Below, piece after piece: positions 35,124-44,100 of a stretch of 64,000 nt of DNA. A program made the position numbers and the translations under genes. Source of the stretch: Akkermansiaceae bacterium UBA2381 (GTDB lineage: Bacteria > Verrucomicrobiota > Verrucomicrobiia > Verrucomicrobiales > DEV007); the NCBI GenBank assembly GCA_002344215.1, contig DDSV01000030.1, positions 184-64,183 of the forward strand, written 5' to 3'. Each line of letters opens with the position of its first letter. Position 1 is the stretch's first letter. The notes below the pieces were generated by a model. It was not told where the DNA came from, made no database searches, and worked only from the letters and a program-made list of their open reading frames with translations.

Positions 35124-38069
35124 ATGCGAGCCAATATTAAGGTGCCGGTCGTGGCTGTGCTTCTCGCCGCTGGCTTTGAGATGGGGAGCATTGAGGGGAA
35201 TGCGGCCACCATTACCTGGGATGCCGTCGGCGCCAACGGAACGCTCGAGGATGGCAGCGGAACCTGGAACACGGTTCTAGCCAACTGGACTCTCGACAAT
35301 GGAGTCACGAATCTCCAATTCGTGAGTGGTGACAACGTGATCTTCGGAGGTGGATCGAGTGGAACGGCGGGGACGGTTCAGCTTGGGGTAAACATCACGT
35401 CCGGAACCTTGACTTTCGCGTTAACGAGTGGCGGGAGCTACACGATCTCCCCGGCAGTTGCGCAGACCCTTACCATCAACTCTGGTATCATTGCCAACGA
35501 ATCGGCTGTCATCACGGCCAACATTATCCTCGGCGGGGCGCAGAACTGGACTGCGGCTGCGACCAAAACGTTGACTATCAGCGGAGGTGTCACCAATGGA
35601 GGCAATCTTTTGACTCTTGATGGTGCTGGAAACACCGTCATCTCGGGAATCATCGGCGGGGCAGGCGGGGTGACACAGTCCGGCAGCGGCACAACGACGC
35701 TTTCCGGTGAGAATACGTACACGGGTTCCACCTCCGTTACAGGTGGAACCCTCCTCCTCCAACACGCGCAGGCGTTGGGGACCGGAGTGGCAGAGGTCTC
35801 GGTGAGCAATGGGGGGACCCTGTCTCTGAGTTCTACTTCGGGCACGCCTGACTTCGGCACAAAAACACTCACCTTGAACGGCAACGGATCGGCAGGTCAA
35901 AGCGGCACTCTGGTCAATTCTGCCGGAACAAACTCCTACAGTGGCGACATCATCATTGGTTCCTCTACCGCCATTTCCGTGGATAGTGGAACCCTCGACT
36001 TCGGAACCGTCAATCCCATCACCGGCACCGGTGATCTCACACTTTCGGGGTCGGGGATTGGTAGCTTTGCGGCAGATTTCAATTTCACGGGAGACCTCAC
36101 CAAGACTGGTAACGGGACTTGGACGCTTTATGGCAACGGCATCCGCGAAGGTGCGACCAGCATCCTCGGCGGCACTCTGAACCTCAATGGTGAGGCAATA
36201 GGCTACACTTCGGGCACCACCCTCGGCGCAGCCACTCTGAATTTCTCAGGAATTGGGGGAATCGGGGGAATCGGGGGGCTCACTCTGGACACCAACACCT
36301 CCAGCAGCGTTGTTGTGGCACCTTTTTCCGCACTTACCATTGGAGGTATCACTCGCAACGCCGGTGCCACCACCAGCTTCAGTATCTCCAGCGGCGGAAC
36401 GATCACCTCGACGGTCGCGGGTTCGGGGACAAACCGAATTCTGGGTTATGCAACGGTCACCGATTCGACTTCCACCGGGTTGGCCCGTCGTTCCGGTGGT
36501 CCCTCGGGAGGAAGCATCATCCGGTTTGACAGCACTCTCGCCGCTGTTCTTGCAGCCGGTACCAACAGCGCGAACACCGACTACACCACGCTCACGAACG
36601 CGGGCACGCTAAACTGGACGAATGCCCTGACCGCCCGTTCCGTTAATTCGCTCACCATTGATGCTACGGGTAACCCGGGTCAGATCACCAGCATGGGTGC
36701 GGCGTCCAACGTGCTCACCCTGAGCAGCGGGGCCTTGCAGTTCATCGGTTCGGAAAATGGAACCCTTACCGGCGGGCAAGTTGGCGCCGCGAATTCGGAG
36801 GTCATCGTCCACCAACATGGCACGGGCGTTTTCACCCTCGAAAGCCTTGTCTCCTCTGGCACGGGCAGACTCATCAAGCTCGGAACCGGAACCTTGATTC
36901 TTACCGCCGCGAACACCTACACCGGCACGACGACCGTGAACGAGGGAACACTCCAACTGAACGGCGGTTCGGCCATCGCCGATACCAGCGCGGTCGTCAT
37001 GGCTAATGTGACCACGGCAATCCTCCGCCTGAACAACAGTGAGACTATCGGAAGTCTCGCCGGCGGGGGCGCGACGGGGGGTAATGTGAATCTCCAGGGA
37101 AACACACTAACCGTCGGCGATGCGACCAGCACGACCTATGCGGGAGTCATCAGCGGGTCGGCTGGGGGAGCTTTAACAAAAGTGGGCGCGGGAACCCTGA
37201 TTCTCACCGCCGCTAACACCTATCCGGGAGCAACGACCGTCAGTGGCGGCACCCTCCAACTCGGCGACGGCACTAACGGTAACGGGAGTCTGAACACCGC
37301 GAGCTCGATCTCTGTGGATGCTGGCGCGACCTTCGCCGTCAATCAGACGGATATCGTAACACAGGGAACTGACTTCAGCGGATCGGCGATTACCGGCTTG
37401 GGAGGATTTGAGCAGGCCGGATCCGGGACGACTATCTTCACCGCTGCGAACAGTTATGATGGGGAAACCATTGTCAGCGATGGTGTCTTCCTTGTAAACG
37501 GCGACCAGTCGACGGCGATTGGCGACGTGATCGTGAGTGGCGACGCTATGCTCGGCGGAACCGGCAAGATTGGTGGAGATACTACTATCGGAAGCACCGC
37601 CATCCTCAACGCCGGAGATCCCAATGTAGCCGGAGGAGTGGGCACCCTGGAATTTGCAGGCACCTCCACCGGTCTGGCTCTCGAGGCCGGCAGTACTTGG
37701 CTCGTCGATCTGACGCAGGGCACGAGTGGGAGTTCAGATAGGATCATTGTCGGCGGAGAGTTGAACCTTGATGCTGGCAACGGATCGTTACTTGATTTTA
37801 ACTTTACGCCTTCGTTCACACAATCCAATTCATACACGATCGCCGAGTATGGAAGCCTGACGGGAGGCTGGTTTACGACAAGCGAAGGAGTTTGGGTGGA
37901 CGACCAAGTGCAGTCCCACGGAGGCGGATCCTATAGGATTAACTACAACGACGGGGGCAACTTTATCACCCTCACTGCAGTGCCCGAGCCTGCTACCGTT
38001 GGGCTCCTTGGTATTGCCCTCGCAGGCCTTTTCCTTCGCCGCATGCGCATGCGTATCGCCGGCAGCTAA
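35124..38069 (+). CDS. Autotransporter-type beta-strand repeat protein with PEP-CTERM tail
   Basis: 981 residues from the ATG at 35124, which begins a signal peptide (VPVVAVLLAAGFEMGSIEGN). The frame is open to 35025, but that part is basic and unlike a signal. The body is made of repeated beta-helix units of the autotransporter-associated beta-strand type (GAGTLILTAANTYPGATTVS; TLQLGDGTNGNGSL), very rich in Gly, Thr, Ser and Asn. The C-terminus has VPEPATVGLLGIALAGLF followed by RRMRMR: the VPEP motif, one TM helix and a basic end that exosortases recognise. It should be exported by Sec, processed at the envelope and anchored or released. No exosortase gene is in this window. Confidence 0.9.
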   Translation: MRANIKVPVVAVLLAAGFEMGSIEGNAATITWDAVGANGTLEDGSGTWNTVLANWTLDNGVTNLQFVSGDNVIFGGGSSGTAGTVQLGVNITSGTLTFALTSGGSYTISPAVAQTLTINSGIIANESAVITANIILGGAQNWTAAATKTLTISGGVTNGGNLLTLDGAGNTVISGIIGGAGGVTQSGSGTTTLSGENTYTGSTSVTGGTLLLQHAQALGTGVAEVSVSNGGTLSLSSTSGTPDFGTKTLTLNGNGSAGQSGTLVNSAGTNSYSGDIIIGSSTAISVDSGTLDFGTVNPITGTGDLTLSGSGIGSFAADFNFTGDLTKTGNGTWTLYGNGIREGATSILGGTLNLNGEAIGYTSGTTLGAATLNFSGIGGIGGIGGLTLDTNTSSSVVVAPFSALTIGGITRNAGATTSFSISSGGTITSTVAGSGTNRILGYATVTDSTSTGLARRSGGPSGGSIIRFDSTLAAVLAAGTNSANTDYTTLTNAGTLNWTNALTARSVNSLTIDATGNPGQITSMGAASNVLTLSSGALQFIGSENGTLTGGQVGAANSEVIVHQHGTGVFTLESLVSSGTGRLIKLGTGTLILTAANTYTGTTTVNEGTLQLNGGSAIADTSAVVMANVTTAILRLNNSETIGSLAGGGATGGNVNLQGNTLTVGDATSTTYAGVISGSAGGALTKVGAGTLILTAANTYPGATTVSGGTLQLGDGTNGNGSLNTASSISVDAGATFAVNQTDIVTQGTDFSGSAITGLGGFEQAGSGTTIFTAANSYDGETIVSDGVFLVNGDQSTAIGDVIVSGDAMLGGTGKIGGDTTIGSTAILNAGDPNVAGGVGTLEFAGTSTGLALEAGSTWLVDLTQGTSGSSDRIIVGGELNLDAGNGSLLDFNFTPSFTQSNSYTIAEYGSLTGGWFTTSEGVWVDDQVQSHGGGSYRINYNDGGNFITLTAVPEPATVGLLGIALAGLFLRRMRMRIAGS

Positions 38070-38435
38070 GATCCGGGGTCTCGGTGCTTCAGCGATTTGG
38101 TGGTTTCGCGATGTAGGGAAAAATTTTCCCGCTGTGTTTTAAACCTCCGCTCTATATCCGGGGAAATCGTTCGTCTGCGCTGAGGGATAAGTCGGGCGAC
38201 CGGAATCCGATTCATTTCGGAGAAATGGAATTTCCGTTGCTTCATTATTTTCCGGGCTGATCAACGAATCACATCGGGATCTGATGATAGCGGGTCGGTG
38301 AGACGATAGAACTCCCGGGAACCGGACGGCCGACTCATACTGGAGAATCGTTCTGACTCTTTCTTAACACCCGGAACAATTACGCTTTTCACCGAGTCGC
38401 GATTCGGTTATGAAAACCAGTCTTGGAGTCATAAG
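38070..38435. other. Gap after the PEP-CTERM gene
   Basis: 366 bases with no supported gene. It contains the presumed promoter of the HTTM pair; GGAG (about 38425) precedes its first start codon. Confidence 0.4.
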
Positions 38436-39029
38436 ATGAGCCAGACCCAGCAGCGATCCCGTCGTCAGCTTGTTGTCCACACCGTAATCGGGGTGTTCAT
38501 TTTCAGTTTGTGGCTTGTCCCGATTGCTTACGTGGGTATCACCAATCGACCCATTCCGGCGGGCGGAAAATACCTCAACTACCTGTGGCGGATTGCCGCG
38601 CTCTTTCCGAGTCGCTCGAATGCGTGGGACGACTATTTCTATCAGGTCCGACTTCACGGAAGCGAGGACTGGATCGAAGTTTCACACGAACAACTCGGAA
38701 CGATGCGGCCGTTTGGGGCGGGGAACCGGATTCATCGTATCATGGCCCAGGGCGGGGGAGATCAAAACAGGGCCGCTGTCCTGCGATCCGTCGGCGACTT
38801 TGTGAGGCGGAGATTCGAGAGCCTGCATCCTGAGAGCGAAAAGGTGTCAGAGGTTCGCTTCCTGCGGGTGCGTTATCCTGTTGGTTCGCCGAGGCTTACC
38901 CGCACTCCGGGTCGCTGGGAGATACCCGCCCTGTCTGAAGTCCCTGAATTGGATCTGGAAGTGTGGAGACAGTTCCGGTTTGAGGAGTTGGAGAAATCGA
39001 ACATCCCTTCCATCGAGAATCCTGAATGA
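38436..39029 (+). CDS. Membrane-anchored partner of the HTTM protein
   Basis: 197 residues. One N-terminal TM helix (about 13-33; VHTVIGVFIFSLWLVPIAYV) precedes an extracytoplasmic or cytoplasmic domain with YFYQVRLHGSEDWIEVS and an Arg/Glu-rich C-terminal half. No family recognised. It ends one base before the HTTM gene, so the two are co-translated. Small partner proteins of this type commonly sit beside HTTM/gamma-carboxylase-like proteins in bacteria (family knowledge). A role as an accessory subunit is inference. Confidence 0.7.
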   Translation: MSQTQQRSRRQLVVHTVIGVFIFSLWLVPIAYVGITNRPIPAGGKYLNYLWRIAALFPSRSNAWDDYFYQVRLHGSEDWIEVSHEQLGTMRPFGAGNRIHRIMAQGGGDQNRAAVLRSVGDFVRRRFESLHPESEKVSEVRFLRVRYPVGSPRLTRTPGRWEIPALSEVPELDLEVWRQFRFEELEKSNIPSIENPE

Positions 39030-39030
39030 G

Positions 39031-39963
39031 ATGTCCTATCTGAAAAGAGTGTTGAAGAGTGTCTGGCACTTCTGGTTCGGCCCCATCGAGTTGATCCGTT
39101 TGCGCGCCTTTGAGATCTGCTTCACCGCGAGTTTTCTCGCCTACTTTTTCGTGGCTCGTTTCTTCTACTGGGAGGAATGGCTCACTCCGGCGGGATATCA
39201 TTATCCACGGGGAGCCACTCCCTCCTACCTCATCGATCCTTTTCCCCTGCTCTCAGGTTGGGCGGCATTGTTGCTTGGAGCCGTTGCCGTCGCGGCCGGA
39301 GTATCCCTCTGCCTCGGAAAGTGGCGGCGACCGGCTTCAGGAGTTCTTTTTCTGGCGGCGGTTTATATTCAGAATGCCGACGCCCTTTCCGCGTATGCAC
39401 TGAATGTGCATTATATCGTCGGTTTTTTGGTTCTATTTCTCTCGCCCGGACCTAGCGATCCTGGAAACCAGAGCCTATCGGCCCGGCAGATCGGATCCGC
39501 CTGGCCGATCCGGACGCTGCAGGTCACCCTGTTGCTCCAACTCTTCACCGCAGGGTGGTGCAAACTTCAGATCGGTGATTGGTGGAATCATTCCGACGTG
39601 CTCTGGACTCACCTACAGGGGCCCTATCGGAATCACTTGTCCGCCTGGATGCTTCGGGTAATACCGATGTGGGGTTTTACCGTGATGCAGTGGTCTGCCT
39701 TTATCTTCGAACTGGTTGCTCCGGTATTTCTCCTGTTCCGCTGGACCCGATGGATCGCCCTGATCTGGGGCGTGGGATTCGTATCATTCATCGCCTTGAC
39801 GATGAATGATCTGGTCTACTTTTGCCTCCAGTTGGCTTCCTATCTCATTCTGTTCCTTTCGGCAGCGGAGCTTTCCCGGGTGCACCGGTCTGTGTCGGGA
39901 TGGTGGGCTTTGTTTCGCTCCCGTTTGCCGGGGAAGAAGGAGGTAGAGCCGTCGGCCCCTTGA
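39031..39963 (+). CDS. HTTM-domain (vitamin K-dependent carboxylase-like) membrane protein
   Basis: 310 residues with about eight TM helices. The N-terminal pattern IELIRLRAFEICFTASFLAY, the WEEWLTPAGYHYP loop and a later KLQIGDWWNHSDV (Lys-containing, before a TM) are typical of HTTM domains, which are related to gamma-glutamyl carboxylase. Bacterial members have unknown chemistry. The start ATG at 39031 lies directly after the partner gene stop. The last 119 bases overlap the convergent EF-hand lipoprotein gene on the other strand. Confidence 0.8.
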   Translation: MSYLKRVLKSVWHFWFGPIELIRLRAFEICFTASFLAYFFVARFFYWEEWLTPAGYHYPRGATPSYLIDPFPLLSGWAALLLGAVAVAAGVSLCLGKWRRPASGVLFLAAVYIQNADALSAYALNVHYIVGFLVLFLSPGPSDPGNQSLSARQIGSAWPIRTLQVTLLLQLFTAGWCKLQIGDWWNHSDVLWTHLQGPYRNHLSAWMLRVIPMWGFTVMQWSAFIFELVAPVFLLFRWTRWIALIWGVGFVSFIALTMNDLVYFCLQLASYLILFLSAAELSRVHRSVSGWWALFRSRLPGKKEVEPSAP

Positions 39964-40897
39964 TAAAGGTGCGCGCCGACGTGAATTCTTCACGGGTTAT
40001 GGTGCCGTCGCCATTGCGGTCATTCGCCTGAATTTTGCTCCATTGATCGCCCGCTTCACCGGTCGAGACGGAGTCGTCCTGATTTGTATCGAGGTGTTCG
40101 AAAAGAGCTAAGCGACCGGTCGCCGTCGTATCCTGTGTTCCGCTACCAGCGTTTGGTGGAGACTGGCTTTCTCTCGTGGTGGAGAGGGGCGGAGCGGCGG
40201 GGATGGACCTTGAATCCCTAGGTGCAGGGACAGGCTCAAGATTTTCTGAAGCGGCTTGTCCTGTCAGGGTTAGTGCGAGAGTGGCGGGATTTCCGAAGTA
40301 GCTCTGGAGAGTGGAGGTTCCGGTTGTTGAAGAGGGAATTGGCAGTGGAATCGTGGAAGTGAGCGTGATCGTGGAATCGGCCACCAGGATCTCCACGGCG
40401 GCAGTCGACTTGACTACTTTTCCGCGCACATGAATACCGAACTCACCGTCATAATTGTTTCCTTCACGGTGCTTTAGCGACAGGACACTTACGACGAGAT
40501 TGGGAAAGCGGTCGGCGGCGAATCCCTCTGTAGAGAGCAGCGGGGTCAATAGATCGCCCGACACATTGGCGCTCATCGATTTCAGATCAGCGAGCAGATG
40601 GTGGCCATACTCAGTTGGTTCAGAGCCAATGGCATACAGGTTCCCCGAGAAGCGGGGGAACATCACTGGCTGAGATGAGGCATTGGCGGATAGGGAGGGG
40701 GAGGGGATGAGCTCGATGCTCGACTCTCGGGTCAGTGTGAATTTTCGTGCCATCAGTTGCTTCCGGCCCGGTAGTCCCTCAGGGGTGACATCGACGATTC
40801 TGACTTTCTCATCCTTTCCCTCCGGTTCCGAGCAGGCGGGCAAAAACAAGGACCAGACGATTATTCCCGAGAGAGCGAGTTGTCTTAAAGCATTCAT
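39845..40897 (-). CDS. EF-hand lipoprotein
   Basis: 350 residues from the ATG at 40897, which starts a lipoprotein-type signal (SGIIVWSLFLPAC, Cys22; the Pro before Ala-Cys is unusual). Residues about 45-240 form a beta-rich domain of unknown family. The C-terminal part has two EF-hand loops, DTNQDDSVSTGE and DRNGDGTITREE (about 285-325), and a Pro/Thr/Ser-rich tail. It is likely an outer-membrane-attached calcium-binding protein. The 3' end overlaps the HTTM gene tail-to-tail by 119 bases. Confidence 0.75.
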   Translation of the reverse strand: MNALRQLALSGIIVWSLFLPACSEPEGKDEKVRIVDVTPEGLPGRKQLMARKFTLTRESSIELIPSPSLSANASSQPVMFPRFSGNLYAIGSEPTEYGHHLLADLKSMSANVSGDLLTPLLSTEGFAADRFPNLVVSVLSLKHREGNNYDGEFGIHVRGKVVKSTAAVEILVADSTITLTSTIPLPIPSSTTGTSTLQSYFGNPATLALTLTGQAASENLEPVPAPRDSRSIPAAPPLSTTRESQSPPNAGSGTQDTTATGRLALFEHLDTNQDDSVSTGEAGDQWSKIQANDRNGDGTITREEFTSARTFIKGPTALPPSSPANGSETKPTIPTQTGAPGKAPLPKGTE

Positions 40898-41106
40898 CGC
40901 GGCGAGACTATCAGAAGTGTGTTTAGCACGAAACAAAATAGTTCTCACCGATCCCGCAACTCGTCGTTCTCCATCGGAGTCTATCATTCTCTTTAAGGAT
41001 GGTGATGATGGCTTGGCTACCAAAAGAAAAGTTTTTCTCTATTTTTCTTGTCAATGATTCGGGCTCCTGTCAAAACACATCATCCTTTCTGTCGAACCGC
41101 CCCCGC

Positions 41107-44100
41107 ATGAAGAGACCTCTCGCCGCATTTGCTCACTTATCGAGTTGGTTGAAACGGAGATATACTTCGATAGTCATTGTGGGATTCTTGGGATTGGGGA
41201 TTCATTTGGCAGGGATTGCGGGTCTGACACCCGTGGCGACGGAGTGGAATTTGGTGTCGATAGGTGTTGAGACCGGTGCGGCCCGAGCCACCCTCTCCGG
41301 CAACATTCAATCGCTTTCCTCTCAAGGACAAGGAATCTCGGGAACCTGGGACGGGGCCGCTTTCCTCTATCAGACGGTGCTTTCGAGTGGGGCGATCACC
41401 GGAAAATTGGCTTCTCCGACCGGCTTGGTCGTAGCCGAGGCCAGGGCCGGCGTCATGGTAAGGGAAAGCCTCCGTGCTGATTCCGCGAATGTCTTTGTGG
41501 GGCACGGGGGTGATGGTCAGGGATACCTGAGTTGGCGTCGCAAGGAAGGGGCTGCAACCGAACAAATGCCCTTGGCTGGACTCGGATCGGGAGATTGGGT
41601 TCGCCTCGCCCGTGACGGAAAATCCATCATGGTCTATCGCTCTCCCGACGGTGTGACTTGGACCCCCCTCGTCGGTGTTGATCTCGTCAATCTGGGAACC
41701 GTCGCTTTCGTGGGAGCCGTGGTCAGTTCTTCGGACGAGGAAGTCCTCGAGTCGGCCAAATTCAGCACCCTGCAACTGGATCGGACTTTTGGAGCCACCC
41801 GCCATGTCATCAATCTCGATCCTGCCACGAGTCCCACCGCCTCCGTGAGCGGTTCGTGGACCACGGTCACGCACGAGGGATTTATCGGGAATGCCTATCT
41901 CGACGATGCGGCCTCCGGCAACGGATCGAACTCCGTTCAGTTCACTCTGCCGCCAGCGCTCTCTACCGAGCCGAATGTGGGGCTCTATGAAGTGTATTTG
42001 CAATGGTCGGCCGGTTCTGACCGGGCGACCTCCGTGCCTGTGAGCATTGGTTATTCCCACGAGACAACCCAGGCCAACACCGTCGATGAAGTCAGTGTTG
42101 ATCAGCGTTACGGAGATCGTCGCTGGGTCTATCTGGGATCCTACATTCTGGATCCTTCAAACTCCTCGCACTACGTTGAAATTAGCAATACCGACACCAC
42201 GGGAAAGGTGACCCTAGATGCCGTCAAGTTCGTGGGCGTCGGCTGGAATGACACCGATGCCGACAATCTACCGGACTGGTGGGAGATGAAGTGGTTTGGA
42301 ACCCTTGGTTCGAGTGGAGCGAGTTACAGTCCGAGTTATAGTTCCAGCTACACACCAAGTTATACTCCCAGCTACACCCCGAGTTATACCTCAAGCTATG
42401 GGGCGAGTTACACACCGAGTTACACGCCCAGCTATGCTCCAAGTTACACGCCCAGCTACACCCCGAGTTATGCCTCGTCGAACAACAGCGGAGAGGATCC
42501 CGACAATGATGGTCTCACCAACCTGAATGAGTGGCTCGCGGGAAGTAGTCCGACGAGTTGGAATACTGACGCAGATTACCCGGGCGAGACCGACGGCTAT
42601 GAAGTAAGTGGCCGCCGGACAGATCCCACAAAGAAGGACAGCGACGGAGATGGTATTGATGACAATGTCGAGGTGAACTCCATCAACAGTTCGGCGAGCT
42701 ATGCGCCGAGCTATGGAGCGACCTATTCCTACAGCTATGGGGCGACCTATAGTCCGAGCTATTCATACAGCTACAGTCCCACTTATAGCCCGACTTACAG
42801 TCCGAGTTATTCGCCTCCTCCGCCGCCACCGCCAGTGCCGGTGATCACCAATCCCATGATGTGGGATACGGACGGTGACTTGATTTCCGATGGAGCGGAA
42901 CTGACCGCCACCCTCAATCCGAATCTCGCCTCCGACGGGCTCCTTGATGCCGATGGTGACGGGCTCACCCGGGGGCAGGAACTGCTTTACGCCACCTCCC
43001 TCACCAATTCCGATACCGACGGTGATGGCGTCACCGACGGAGTGGAGGTGCACGTTACCGGGACTGACCCCACCGACCCCACCGAGCCGGCTCCCGCGAG
43101 CACGGACAGCGATGGCGATGGGCTGACTGACTTTGAAGAGGAGTTCATCCACTTCACTCAAATCAATAACCGCGACAGTGACGGGGACGGGATTATCGAT
43201 GGATACGAAGTGGCGATGGAGACCGATCCCAACGATGCAGGGGATCACTCCGAGGTGAATGTCACCGTCACCGTCAACGCCGGTCAAACCCTTGGCATCG
43301 AGGTTCCGATTACCAACCCCACCGGCATCACTGCCACCTGGACCGCACTCCTCGACGATGAAACCACCCCTAATCCGGCAGGCGGGGCAGCGCTGACCTG
43401 GTTCAGCCTATCGCCCACGCTCTTCACCGTCTCTCCCTCCGGAGGAAGCGAAGACATCACCTTCTCCTTTGATGCGACCGGACTGGCCAGTGGAACCTTC
43501 CACGGTTCCGTCGATTTTGTTGATGATGGCGGAGGGCTCCTCCTGCGCGTGCCCGTCACCATGACCGTGGCCGAAGCGGTGGGACCCGACTCCGAACTGC
43601 TCTCGCCGGTGACCGGAACCAAAAGCTGGACCGGCGGCACCGTCACCCTCGCTGCGGAAGCGATCGACCCTAACGGAGATGCGATCGCCTCCGTGCAGTA
43701 CTACGTCAACGGCTCCGCTGCCGGAGCTCCCGTGACCGAAGCTCCCTATCAATCCTGGTATACCGTGACCCAGGCGGCCGGAGCGCCGCTCGTCGTAACA
43801 GCCCGGGCGACCGATATGACCGGGGCCACGGGGCCGCTCAGTGACCCCGTCACCGTGACCGTTGAGACCTTGAGTTGGACTTCGCTCGCGGAGTGGAACC
43901 TCGTCTCCGTGGGTAGGGAAAGTAATGCCGGCACCGGAACGACCGCCTCCAATTTGCGTCTGCTTCGTTCCAAGGGAAGCGGGGTGGGGGGAGAGTGGGA
44001 CGGAGCCTCCTTCCTCTACCATACGATCTTGCAAAGCGGAGCCCTCACTGCCCGACTCGCCCCGACCCAATCCCTCGCCGGGCCCGAAGGCAGGGCCGGG

